A stretch of DNA of 43,880 nt from JBOHHM01 sp050725495. Its GTDB lineage: Bacteria; Pseudomonadota; Gammaproteobacteria; Burkholderiales; Burkholderiaceae_C. The DNA is taken from positions 1 to 43,880 of the forward strand of contig JBOHHM010000020.1 of NCBI GenBank assembly GCA_050725495.1, read 5' to 3'. Within the stretch, counting starts at the first letter, position 1. Every line of letters starts with the position of its first letter. The position numbers and the translations under genes are program-made. The notes beneath the pieces were generated by a model, which did no database searches, was not told the origin of the DNA, and saw only the letters and a program-made list of their open reading frames with translations. Positions 33,160 to 40,635 of this stretch are shown one piece after another.

Positions 33160-33792
33160 TCAGAAGCAAGGGATGTAGCGCACCGTGCCAGCGGCGTTCT
33201 TGATGGCCAGCCACTCCTGCACCGTGGTGCTGGCACCGGTTGGGCCAACACTGCTCAAGGCCGTAGCAACCGTGCCGTTGGCCGTCATGCCGTTGGCGAT
33301 CTTGATGCGGCCCGTGCCCAATGGACTCAAGGCCAGGTCGATGTTTGCGCTGCCGGTGCCGGCGCTTTCAGCGGCCAACGTGATGACGCCGAGTGCTGTA
33401 TTGAGGCCGAAGCGTTCGTAGTTGCTGCCGTCGGTGAAGCTGGTGTATGTTCTGCCCGCCTGCGCATTCACGCCATTGCGCTGAGCCAGGCTGTTGGCGG
33501 CGTCGCGTTCAAGCCTTACATCAGCAGTATTTGAACCAACAATCCCTAGTCCCAGAGTTGAAGTAGATAATCTAAAACCCCAACTACTGTCACCCCAAGC
33601 AAAGACCTGCCCATCCGCAACAAGGCCAACTACTCCTGCAGTTGCCAGAAACATACCGGATGACGGCTGACTCGCAAACGCATAACTCGGCGCTGCCGCC
33701 GTGCCGTTATCAAGCTTGATCGTCCCGCCCGTGATGGCGACGGCGGCGGGGTTGTAAAGCCCGGTCTTTCGGGCGTCGAGGGTGACTGTCAT
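33160..33792 (-). CDS. Fibre-like structural or decoration protein
   Basis: This 210-residue protein begins MTVTLDARKTGLYNPAAVAI, then has GTIKLDNGTAAAPSYAFASQ, a segment with AGRTYTSFTDGSNYERFGLN and LALSPLGTGRIKIANG. Such elements recur in phage tail fibre and capsid decoration proteins carrying repeated beta-strands. It lies between portal and capsid, an unusual spot for a fibre, so a head decoration role is possible. DNA around 33,500-33,600 is AT-richer than its neighbours, a sign of recent acquisition. Confidence 0.6.
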   Translation of the reverse strand: MTVTLDARKTGLYNPAAVAITGGTIKLDNGTAAAPSYAFASQPSSGMFLATAGVVGLVADGQVFAWGDSSWGFRLSTSTLGLGIVGSNTADVRLERDAANSLAQRNGVNAQAGRTYTSFTDGSNYERFGLNTALGVITLAAESAGTGSANIDLALSPLGTGRIKIANGMTANGTVATALSSVGPTGASTTVQEWLAIKNAAGTVRYIPCF

Positions 33793-33793
33793 G

Positions 33794-34120
33794 TCAGTAC
33801 CCCGCAGTCAAAGACACCGCCGCGCCCGTGCCACTGATCGCCGTCACGTTGCCGCGTACATAGGCATAGCGGTCGTTGCTGGCGAAGCTGTCGCTGCTCG
33901 TGGTCGTGGCCAGCGTCAGTGAGATAGTGCCGATGGTGTCCCAGTTCGTGCCGTCGTGGCTGCCCTGCACGAGGATGGTGGCAGCGCCTGTACCAGAGGA
34001 TGTGCTGCCGGACGCCTGGAATGTCTTTTGACCGGAGACGCCGGCTACGCGGGAACCGGCCGCGACAGTAGTTGCGGCTGTTAGCAGGATGGCTGCCTGG
34101 ATGGTGGAGAGTACCGGCAT
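33794..34120 (-). CDS. Small beta-rich head protein, 108 residues
   Basis: It begins MPVLSTIQAAILLTAATTVA and continues with alternating Thr/Ser/Gly strands, VQGSHDGTNWDTIGTISLTL and YAYVRGNVTAISGTGAAVSL. This resembles small beta-sandwich proteins near phage head genes. Function inferred only from position between portal and the 210-residue protein. The stop is 2 bases before the next start. Confidence 0.6.
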   Translation of the reverse strand: MPVLSTIQAAILLTAATTVAAGSRVAGVSGQKTFQASGSTSSGTGAATILVQGSHDGTNWDTIGTISLTLATTTSSDSFASNDRYAYVRGNVTAISGTGAAVSLTAGY

Positions 34121-34140
34121 GAGTTGTCCTTAATCTGGAT

Positions 34141-35613
34141 TCAGGGCTTGTGGGTCGCGGCCTCGGCCTGCGCCATGCCCAGGGTGCGGCCCTTTTGCAG
34201 CATCAGCAGCAGGTCGAGCGTGCCGTCTTTTTGCAGGCGCTGCATGTCGGACTTGAGCTCGGCAAACACCAGGTCGGGCTGGTAGCCGCGCTGGCGCAGC
34301 TTTTCGCTGAAGCTCGACAGGCCGCCGGCAATTTCGTCCAGGTCGGCGGCCACGTCCTGCACGGGGTTGACGTAGCTCCACTTCGGCGTGGACCATTCAC
34401 AAGCGCTGTCGGCCTGGCGCAGCTGGCCGCCCAGCACGGCGGCCTCGACGAAGGCGCGCCAGATGGGATCGCACAGCTTATGGATCAGGGTGAGCCACTG
34501 GGTCTGCTCGGCGTTGCGGCGGAACTCGAGCAGGGCCACGCGGGCGCTGCTGAAGTTGACCTCGCGCACGTCGCCCGTCAGCATTTCGTAGGTGACGCCC
34601 ATGCCGGCGGCGATCAGGTGCAGCTGGTATTTGACATATTCGACATAGCCGGGCGCGACCTTGGGCTCAACCAGGGTCAGGTTGCCGCCGGTGGGCACCT
34701 GGGTGATGCTGCCGCTGGCCAAGGCACCGAGCTCGCCGGTGCTGCGGACCGTGGCCTGGTCCTGGCTCTCGCTCAGGCTCATGGTGGTGGCGTCGCCGCT
34801 GTAGATCACGCTCAGGCGGGTTTCGAGGTTCTTGCGCTGCAGCTCGGCGTCTTCGTAGAGCTGCAGGTCGCGCACGCGGGCGATGACGGGCGCCAGGCGG
34901 GTGAAGCCCCGGCCCTGGCCCGGGCGCTGCGGGTTGTAGAGGTGGATGATGCGCTCGGCCGGCACGGGGTAGCTGCTGGCGCGGCCGCGGCGGCTGGCCT
35001 GGATTTCGCCGGGGTGTTGGTCGAACAGCCAGTAGGCGACGATCTTGCCGAGGGCGTCGTATTCGATGCCGTTGACGATGCTGTTGGGGCCGCTGGCGCC
35101 GGTCTTGGCGCTGTCGAGCCAGTCGATTTCCAGCAGCTGCAGCTGCAGCGGCACGGGCAGGCCGTCTGCGGCGCGGCGCGCGCGCAGGCGCACGAGCACC
35201 TCGCCGTCCTGCTCCATGGCGCGATAGGCGGCGGCCTGCAGGCCGTAGAGGTCGAGCCGGCCGTCGGCGTCGGCGAGCTTGGCCCAGTCGTTCCACAGCG
35301 CGTCGATGGCCTTGGCCTGGGCCGACAGGCTGCGCGGCGTGATGCCGGTGCCGATGACGTTGGCCACCAGAGACTCGAGGCCGCGCGAAATGTAGGGGCT
35401 GTTTTGCACCAGGGCGCGGGCGCGTACGCGCAGGGTGGCGGCGTCGGCCATGTGGTCGGTGTTGGCGCTGGCGCCGGCGCGGCGCGGCCGCCAGCCGTCG
35501 CGCTGGCTGGCGCCTTCGTAGGCGCGGGCCAGCAGTTCGCGGGCCCGCAGGCGGCGCAGGCCGGCGTCGGGTGCGAAGACGCCGATCAGGCGGTCGATCA
35601 GGTTGCCGGCCAT
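34141..35613 (-). CDS. Portal protein, lambda (gpB) family
   Basis: This 490-residue portal begins MAGNLIDRLIGVFAPDAGLR and contains the family's RARALVQNSPYISRGLESLV, NVIGTGITP, AYRAMEQDGEVLVRLRARRA and LLEIDWLD blocks, and HLIAAGMGVTYEMLTGDV. It forms the dodecameric DNA gate of the head. It follows gpW by 3 bases, as in lambda-type heads. Confidence 0.95.
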   Translation of the reverse strand: MAGNLIDRLIGVFAPDAGLRRLRARELLARAYEGASQRDGWRPRRAGASANTDHMADAATLRVRARALVQNSPYISRGLESLVANVIGTGITPRSLSAQAKAIDALWNDWAKLADADGRLDLYGLQAAAYRAMEQDGEVLVRLRARRAADGLPVPLQLQLLEIDWLDSAKTGASGPNSIVNGIEYDALGKIVAYWLFDQHPGEIQASRRGRASSYPVPAERIIHLYNPQRPGQGRGFTRLAPVIARVRDLQLYEDAELQRKNLETRLSVIYSGDATTMSLSESQDQATVRSTGELGALASGSITQVPTGGNLTLVEPKVAPGYVEYVKYQLHLIAAGMGVTYEMLTGDVREVNFSSARVALLEFRRNAEQTQWLTLIHKLCDPIWRAFVEAAVLGGQLRQADSACEWSTPKWSYVNPVQDVAADLDEIAGGLSSFSEKLRQRGYQPDLVFAELKSDMQRLQKDGTLDLLLMLQKGRTLGMAQAEAATHKP

Positions 35614-35616
35614 AGA

Positions 35617-35838
35617 TCAGTCTCCCCGCGCGGTCGTGAAGGTCACGCGGAAGCTGCCGCGCCGCGGTGAGCTGCCCTGCGTGGCGCCGACGGCCAGCAC
35701 GCTGCTGACATGGGCGCGGGCCTGCAGCAGGTCGGACACGCTGCGGTAGACGAGCTTGCGGCCGTTGACCTCGACCGACAGCTCGCCGGCGGCGATGGCG
35801 GCGTCTAGGTTGTCGAGGTCGGTCTGGGTGAGTGCCAT
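35617..35838 (-). CDS. Head-tail joining protein gpW-like
   Basis: This 73-residue protein begins MALTQTDLDNLDAAIAAGEL and continues VEVNGRKLVYRSVSDLLQAR, matching the gpW pattern (short helices with a central beta-hairpin). gpW joins DNA-filled heads to tails. The start has no Shine-Dalgarno: a nested stem-loop (35841-35880) ends two bases before ATG 35838. Confidence 0.85.
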   Translation of the reverse strand: MALTQTDLDNLDAAIAAGELSVEVNGRKLVYRSVSDLLQARAHVSSVLAVGATQGSSPRRGSFRVTFTTARGD

Positions 35839-35840
35839 GG

Positions 35841-35880
35841 GTCAGTGTGTTGACCGCGCGGCGCGCGGTTTAGCACTGAC
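35841..35880 (-). promoter_or_regulatory. Nested stem-loop immediately before the gpW start
   Basis: Outer arms GTCAGTG (35841-35847) and CACTGAC (35874-35880) enclose inner arms ACCGCGC (35853-35859) and GCGCGGT (35863-35869) with a 3-base loop. The structure occupies the ribosome-binding position, so it may control initiation of gpW and the head operon. Confidence 0.6.
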
Positions 35881-35893
35881 AGTACCGAGGCGG

Positions 35894-35922
35894 CTGTCTC
35901 ATTTCAAGAAAATCTGAGACAG
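35894..35922 (-). promoter_or_regulatory. Long inverted repeat upstream of gpW, matching the capsid-gene element
   Basis: CTGTCTCA (35894-35901) and TGAGACAG (35915-35922) are perfect 8-bp arms with a 13-bp spacer. The same spacer length and most of the sequence occur at 32499-32527. It overlaps the last codons of the Mor-like gene and lies 55 bases before gpW. On the plus strand it is followed by TTTTTT, so an antisense terminator is an alternative reading. Confidence 0.55.
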
Positions 35923-36237
35923 TTTTTTCGTGCCGCCGGGCTGCTTGAGGATCCGGTACACCGTGGCGCGGCTGATCTGCAGTCGGCGCGCCACCTCGCT
36001 GGCGTTGCGGCCATCGAAGAGCGCCAACACCTGCTGCACGAGCTGCTGGCGCTCGGAGGTGGCCCGGCCGGCGATGTAGCATTTCTCTCCCATGAACTCG
36101 GCCCGCACAGCGGCTTTGCGCTGGCTGATCTGGTCGCTGATCTGCGGGAACTCAGCCAGGAGATAGTCAAAGATGCGATCGACCAGATCGGGTTTGGCCT
36201 GGATGAGTTGCTGCAGTTCGGGGGTGGGGTTGGGCAT
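35899..36237 (-). CDS. Mor-like transcriptional regulator
   Basis: This 112-residue protein resembles the Mor/C activators of Mu-type phages: an N-terminal helical part (LVDRIFDYLLAEFPQIS) then QQLVQQVLALFDGRNASEVA and RRLQISRATVYRILKQ, an HTH. Mor-type proteins activate phage middle or late promoters by binding an inverted repeat. Its presence just upstream of gpW, with inverted repeats before gpW and capsid, suggests a late-gene activator in a lambda-like head module (inference). It starts 6 bases after the terminase stop. Confidence 0.75.
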   Translation of the reverse strand: MPNPTPELQQLIQAKPDLVDRIFDYLLAEFPQISDQISQRKAAVRAEFMGEKCYIAGRATSERQQLVQQVLALFDGRNASEVARRLQISRATVYRILKQPGGTKKLSQIFLK

Positions 36238-36242
36238 CGGTG

Positions 36243-38282
36243 TTACCAGTCGCGGGCGAAGGGTCGGGGAGCGGCGGGCCGTTGCGGCTCGGCGTTGGCG
36301 GGGGACGCAGCGCTGTTTTTGCTATTGTTTTGATAGCTATCTGCGGCCGGCTGCTGCTGGCTTTGGCCTGTCGTCTCTGAAAAAAGGTCGGGCGCGCGGG
36401 GCGCGTATTTCTGTTCACGGCGGGCCCAGCCGGGCTCGCGGTAGGTCTGGATGCCCAGGTGGCAGGCCGCGGCGTAGGCGTAGACCATGCAGTCGCCGCC
36501 CTCCTCGCGTTGGCCGGCCGGCGTGATCCAGCGCATGCTGGCCTTGCCGTTGACGGTGACGGGCATCAGGCGGGCGGCGGTCATCTGCTCGAATTCGTCG
36601 GTGTTGGCGAGCGACTTCGGGACATGCACATAGCCGGGCCCGACCTGGGTGATGCGCATGCGGCCGTAGAGCAGGTGCTTGGCGGTGTCGGTGCCTATGC
36701 TCCAGAGCTTGACGCCGTTCGGGATGGTGCGGCCGCGCCAGTTGACGTCGAGCATGCGCGGCTTGCCGATGACGGCATTGCCGTAGCTGCTGGCGCCCTT
36801 GATGGCCAGCACATGGCCATGGGCGTGGTTGCGGCAGTAGGCGTAGACGGCGTGGGTGTTGTGGCCGCCGGTGTCGACGCAGCAGGCCTCGACCAGCATC
36901 TGCGCGCCGCTGGCGTGCAGGATCGGGGTGCGGCGAATTTCGGTGAGCCGGGTCCAGGGGCTGCCCTCGGTGTTTTCGTCGAGGTTCGGGTCGCCGTAGA
37001 GGATGTGGCGGGCCACCAGCCAGCTTTCCTCGCCGCGGCCAAAGGCCCAGACGCGGGCCTCGAGCCGGTCGGGCTGGGTGTCGACACCCATGGCGAGCAT
37101 GAGGCCGCCGCGCGGCACGAGGCCCAGCTCGTAGTCTTCGGCGCGCGCGGCCAGGGCGCGGTGGTCGGCGCCGCTGCCGGTCTCCTCCCAGGTTTCGGCC
37201 AGGCTGGAGTTCAGGAACTTCTTGAGCGGCGCGCTGTTGCCGATCAGCTTGGCCTCTTGCGCGGCCTGCCACTCCTCGACCAGGCTGGCCCAGCTTTTCC
37301 AACCGAGCGGGCTGTAGAGCTTGTTGAGCCAGAAGCCGGCGCGCTTGCCCAGGCCGGCGCCGGGTGCGTCGGGGATCCACAGGCCGCCGGCCAGCATGCC
37401 CTCCTTGTGGTGCTCTTCGATGGCCGCGCCGCAGTGGCGGCAGATGTAGACGGCGGTCTCGGGCCGGGCCTGGCCGCTGTCGCTCTTGAGCCATTTGAGG
37501 CCCCATTCGGTCTTCGCACCCCACAGCAGCACCTGGGCCTGGCCGCAGTGCGGGCAGGGGACATGGTACTTGCGCTGGTCGCTGGCCAGGTACTCGCGCT
37601 CGATGGTGCTCTGGCCCTTGATGTTGCAAGTGCTGGCGATGATGAGCTTGCGGCGGCTGAAGTTGCTCATGCGCTCTTCGAGCAGGCCCAGCGGCGGGCC
37701 TTCGTTGTCGACGTCGGCGGGCCATTTGTCGACTTCGTCGGCCACCGCGAAGCCCAGCGGCTTGGACGCCAGCGAGGAGGCGCTGTTCGCGCCACCAAAA
37801 AACACGGTGAAGCCGCCCTGGATCGAGCGGCTGCGCCAGCTGGTGGACTCGTCGCGGCTCTTGCGCACGGCCACCTTGCCGCGCATGGCCGGGGTCTGCA
37901 TGATGGTCGGCAGGAAGCGCTGGGCGCTGTGGTCCTGCGCGTCCTGCAGGGTGGGCTGCACCATCATCATGTCCTGCGGATCGGTGTGGATCCGCTGCAT
38001 GACGGCGTTGTACAGGACCTCGGACTTGCCGAGCTGGGTCGCAAACCAGAGCGCGACCCGCTCGTAGGGCGTGTGCGACGAGGCGCAGCGCATCGGCTCG
38101 ACCAGGTAGGGCGTGCGCTCGTTGCGCCACGGGCCGCGCTCCGGGCCCTTGGCGATGTGGCGGTATTGCGCGGCCCACTCGGCCGTGTCGATGCGCGGCG
38201 GCGGCGCCAGGAACCTGGCCTTGAGCTGGTCCAGCAGCTCGACGGCGCGGGCCTGGTCGTCGGGGAGGTCGCGGGCGCTCAT
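36243..38282 (-). CDS. Terminase large subunit, lambda gpA family
   Basis: This 679-residue terminase has a Walker A-like ATQLGKSE (residues 81-88), EVDKWPADVDNEGP with acidic residues following FAVADEVD, CPHCGQAQVLLWG and a second CRHCG zinc-type pair, and the nuclease part with MGVDTQPDRLEARVWAF and CCVDTGGHNTHAVYAYC. It cuts and translocates DNA into the prohead. The C-terminal tail (after about residue 635) is low-complexity and includes DSYQNNSKNS, translated from a chromosomal-type short repeat (36319-36339). It starts ATGA on the small subunit stop. Confidence 0.95.
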   Translation of the reverse strand: MSARDLPDDQARAVELLDQLKARFLAPPPRIDTAEWAAQYRHIAKGPERGPWRNERTPYLVEPMRCASSHTPYERVALWFATQLGKSEVLYNAVMQRIHTDPQDMMMVQPTLQDAQDHSAQRFLPTIMQTPAMRGKVAVRKSRDESTSWRSRSIQGGFTVFFGGANSASSLASKPLGFAVADEVDKWPADVDNEGPPLGLLEERMSNFSRRKLIIASTCNIKGQSTIEREYLASDQRKYHVPCPHCGQAQVLLWGAKTEWGLKWLKSDSGQARPETAVYICRHCGAAIEEHHKEGMLAGGLWIPDAPGAGLGKRAGFWLNKLYSPLGWKSWASLVEEWQAAQEAKLIGNSAPLKKFLNSSLAETWEETGSGADHRALAARAEDYELGLVPRGGLMLAMGVDTQPDRLEARVWAFGRGEESWLVARHILYGDPNLDENTEGSPWTRLTEIRRTPILHASGAQMLVEACCVDTGGHNTHAVYAYCRNHAHGHVLAIKGASSYGNAVIGKPRMLDVNWRGRTIPNGVKLWSIGTDTAKHLLYGRMRITQVGPGYVHVPKSLANTDEFEQMTAARLMPVTVNGKASMRWITPAGQREEGGDCMVYAYAAACHLGIQTYREPGWARREQKYAPRAPDLFSETTGQSQQQPAADSYQNNSKNSAASPANAEPQRPAAPRPFARDW
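36319..36339. repeat. Dispersed short repeat inside the terminase gene
   Basis: TTGCTATTGTTTTGATAGCTA matches the host repeat at 10121-10140 except at one base in the core and its last bases. It lies in the non-conserved tail of the terminase and is translated in frame. It shows that the repeat family has invaded the prophage, or that the phage picked it up from this kind of host. Confidence 0.55.
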
Positions 38283-38845
38283 TCGACGGCGGCCTCGGTC
38301 TGGCCGATGCGGTCGGGCGCGCCGGCCAGGTGGTGCAGGGCCTGGTGGATCTCGGCATGCAGCGTGTTCTGCACGCTGGCCGGGTCGGTGTCGGCCGCCA
38401 GCAGCGGCGCCAGCCGCGCGGGGATCTGCAGCAACGCGTCGCGCGTGGTGGCGAACACCGTGGCCAGCGTGGACTTGACCGCAGCGACACGGATCAGCTC
38501 GCCCTGCATTTCGGCGAGCTTGAGTCTGGCAATCTGGGCCTCGGCCGCTTCGCGCAGGGTTTTGGCGACGTGATAGCTGGTGGCCTCGGTGCCGTCTTGT
38601 GGCTCTGCCGCCTGGGGCGTGGCGGGGGCGGTGTCCGGTTGCAGGGCGGCTGATGTTTTCGACGAGGGGCGAACGCGGTTCATCAGGGCGATCTTGGCCA
38701 TTTCGACGTCGATCAGTCCGTCCTTGTCTTTGGTGAGAATGCCGCGCTTGACCAGGTCGTGGACGGCCTGGCGCGAGACGCCGAGTTCACGGGCTAGGCC
38801 CGATTCAGTGAGTTTTCGAATGGCGGTCGATGGACTTGATGCCAC
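38279..38845 (-). CDS. Terminase small subunit, Nu1-like
   Basis: This 188-residue protein most likely starts at GTG 38843-38845 (MASSPSTAIRKLTESGLARE), because GGAG stands 7 bases upstream and the upstream frame has no coding character. The N-terminal winged HTH LARELGVSRQAVHDLVKRGI binds cos-type DNA. Next come a hinge (Pro/Ala-rich), then a helical region with YHVAKTLREAAEAQIARLKL. The start overlaps the preceding PLD-like gene by 41 bases; the stop overlaps the large subunit (ATGA). Confidence 0.85.
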   Translation of the reverse strand: MASSPSTAIRKLTESGLARELGVSRQAVHDLVKRGILTKDKDGLIDVEMAKIALMNRVRPSSKTSAALQPDTAPATPQAAEPQDGTEATSYHVAKTLREAAEAQIARLKLAEMQGELIRVAAVKSTLATVFATTRDALLQIPARLAPLLAADTDPASVQNTLHAEIHQALHHLAGAPDRIGQTEAAVE

Positions 38846-39458
38846 TGAAAAACTCCAGGTAAAAGGCGTGCAGCTCGGCGCCGCAGTGGATGGTGCTCTG
38901 CTCGATGCGCGGGTTGGTGTTGACGTTAGCGCTCGATTCGATGGTGAGGTGGTAGGCGGTTTCGGCCTGGCTGGCAAGGGTGATCTTGCTGTGGTTTTTG
39001 GCGATCACGAGGCGGCAGCCGTAGGTCTCGCACATCTTCATCATCTGCTCGTACTCGTCGCCGTAGGAGCCGGGGAAAATCTCGCCCGCGTAGAGGTCGA
39101 ACTGCTCGATCTTGCCGGCGTCGAGCCAGGTGGCGATCTCCTGGAGGTCGTTTTTTGCGATGCACCAGGTCGACATCAGGACCTGGTCGAGGTGGCTCAC
39201 GCCGGCCAGGACGTGGCGCAGGTAGCTGAGGCTGTCGATGTCGCCCCGGCTGATGACGTGCCAGCTTTCGCCGTCGGCAAAACGGGCGGGCAGGATGTCG
39301 GCAAGGTACGCTTCGGCTGTGGCGCGGCGCATGTGGTGGCGGTTGGCGCTTTTTTGTGCGCGGGCGCGTTCGGTTTGCTGGCGATCGGCCTGGAATTGGC
39401 GACCCGCGGCGAGGACTTCGGCGGGGTCGAAACCTGAGAAGAGATCGGTCATGGTCAT
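38805..39458 (-). CDS. PLD-like phage protein upstream of terminase
   Basis: This 217-residue protein starts at ATG 39458 (MTMTDLFSGFDPAEVLAAGR) with AGGTG upstream. It has a basic Gln/Arg-rich N-terminus, HLDQVLMSTWCIAKNDLQ, then HSKITL followed at distance by ESSANVNTNPRIEQ. HxK plus a downstream SSAN...N pair is the pattern of a phospholipase D-superfamily half site; a dimer would complete the active site, as in Nuc/BfiI-type nucleases. Role unknown: a nuclease of packaging or host-takeover type is possible. Confidence 0.65.
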   Translation of the reverse strand: MTMTDLFSGFDPAEVLAAGRQFQADRQQTERARAQKSANRHHMRRATAEAYLADILPARFADGESWHVISRGDIDSLSYLRHVLAGVSHLDQVLMSTWCIAKNDLQEIATWLDAGKIEQFDLYAGEIFPGSYGDEYEQMMKMCETYGCRLVIAKNHSKITLASQAETAYHLTIESSANVNTNPRIEQSTIHCGAELHAFYLEFFSGIKSIDRHSKTH

Positions 39459-39479
39459 GTCAAGGCACCTGTCAAGCAA

Positions 39480-39576
39480 TTGGAAAGCCCATTCACTAGC
39501 GCGATTCCGGGGTTCGAATTACCCGTGCAGGGGAGTTGCCGGAAGGACCCATTGACGGGGGCGGGGTCGGCCTGGC
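39480..39576. other. Gap between gpZ-like and PLD-like genes
   Basis: There is no frame here. It contains a CGGG-N10-CCCG inverted pair (about 39510-39527) and is less GC-rich than the neighbourhood. No promoter or terminator could be assigned. Confidence 0.3.
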
Positions 39577-40362
39577 TCACCGGGCGGTCCTCAGCGCGTC
39601 GGCGAAGCGCCGCTCGAAGAACTTGGGGAACTCCTGATCGATCGTGGGCCTGGAGACTCCGAAGAAGTCCAGTCTGGTCTGGTAGTTTGGAGCCCTCACG
39701 AACATCAGGATGGGCTTGATGTCCGAGCCATGGATGCCCGTGCGCGCCCATATGCCGGGGTGAAGGTGCTTCCCTCCACGACCACCTCGCAGCTTGCCGT
39801 AGTTGACGAAGTACTCAACGCCACCGATGGTCTTGTAACCCTGCTTGCGCCCGCGCTTTGCCAAGCTGGCCTTGCGCTTGGCCGTCATGTTGGCCTTGTA
39901 ACCCTGTTCGCCGAATGCCTGAAAGTAGCTGATGAGCTGCACAATGAAGCCGCCCTTGACATTGCCGTACACGTCCAAGGGCACCGCATCACCAGGCACG
40001 ATCACGTATCCGGCAGGCAGTATCCCGGCACGGTTCAGCGCAACTTCAGAGCGCTTGAGACGGCGCGAGCCACCAAAGATTTGGGCACGCAAAATCTTTT
40101 GGGGATCGATGCCTTTGCCACCCATGTACTTCGGCTCGATGGTTGCCGTCATGGATTGTTTGGTGGCCTTGGTCACCTGGACGCTCCGGAGGATGTAGGG
40201 TGTCACCCGGTCGAACTTGGCCCTCATCTCGCGTTGAAGCTCGTCCCGCACCTTGAACGCGGTGTCGTTGATGGACTGCATCGCCGCGAACCGGGCCTGC
40301 TTGCCGACGCGGTCGATGTACTTTTGCACGTCCGGGAAGTTGGTCTTGATGCTGATCTGCAT
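39577..40362 (-). CDS. gpZ-like minor tail protein
   Basis: This 261-residue protein (MQISIKTNFPDVQKYIDRVG) resembles phage minor tail protein Z: helical N-terminus with INDTAFKVRDELQREMRAKF, then DRVTPYILRSVQVTKATK. The middle has MTAKRKASLAKRGRKQGYKT. It is displaced from the tail operon, lies ahead of terminase, and its DNA is clearly less GC-rich than its neighbours, as expected for a gene acquired separately. GGAGGG in the preceding small frame gives its ribosome site. Confidence 0.6.
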   Translation of the reverse strand: MQISIKTNFPDVQKYIDRVGKQARFAAMQSINDTAFKVRDELQREMRAKFDRVTPYILRSVQVTKATKQSMTATIEPKYMGGKGIDPQKILRAQIFGGSRRLKRSEVALNRAGILPAGYVIVPGDAVPLDVYGNVKGGFIVQLISYFQAFGEQGYKANMTAKRKASLAKRGRKQGYKTIGGVEYFVNYGKLRGGRGGKHLHPGIWARTGIHGSDIKPILMFVRAPNYQTRLDFFGVSRPTIDQEFPKFFERRFADALRTAR

Positions 40363-40363
40363 G

Positions 40364-40417
40364 TCAGCCCTCCAGCGCGATCACGCCGATGCGCACGCCG
40401 TGCATGATCTCGTCCAC
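40364..40417 (-). CDS. 17-codon frame preceding the gpZ-like gene, possible truncated gene
   Basis: GTG 40417 encodes VDEIMHGVRIGVIALEG, ending one base before the gpZ-like start, and its last codons contain the GGAGGG ribosome site. SVDEIM-type starts occur in small phage proteins I remember, so this may be the stub of a gene cut by insertion of the gpZ-like gene, or a leader peptide. Confidence 0.3.
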   Translation of the reverse strand: MDEIMHGVRIGVIALEG

Positions 40418-40419
40418 GC

Positions 40420-40635
40420 TCAGGCCGGTCTCGCCTTGATCCGGCTGGCGCAGGCGAGCACCTCCTTGGTCGGTGGCGATCCCGGGAAGCGGGCAATCGC
40501 CGCCAGCTGCGCCTTGGCCAGCGCCTTGTCGGGCGCGGCCGACAGCACGAGCCGGGCGCAGCAGGCCACGCAGCTGAAGGCGTAGCCGCCCCAATGCGGC
40601 CGGGTTCAGGCGGTCTGGCCGTCGCTGCATGTCAT
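40420..40635 (-). pseudogene. Small Cys-rich phage gene interrupted by TGA
   Basis: ATG 40635 is coupled to the upstream stop (ATGA), but codon 10 is TGA (40606-40608). The same frame then continues TRPHWGGYAFSCVACCARLV and 38 more residues to a stop at 40420. The GYAFSCVACCARLV block looks like a conserved small phage protein, so the frame is probably real and broken. No start codon lies between the TGA and that block. Confidence 0.5.

Noticed and set aside
35894..35930. Rho-independent terminator on the plus strand at the repeat before gpW
   Set aside because: A T run follows, but the stem is not GC-rich, the loop is 13 bases, no plus-strand gene precedes it, and the second copy has a poorer T run; kept only as an alternative.
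39500..39535. T-arm-like GGGGTTCGAATTACCC
   Set aside because: No acceptor, anticodon or D arm fits around it, and the stem pairs only over 3-4 bases; not a tRNA or second att copy.
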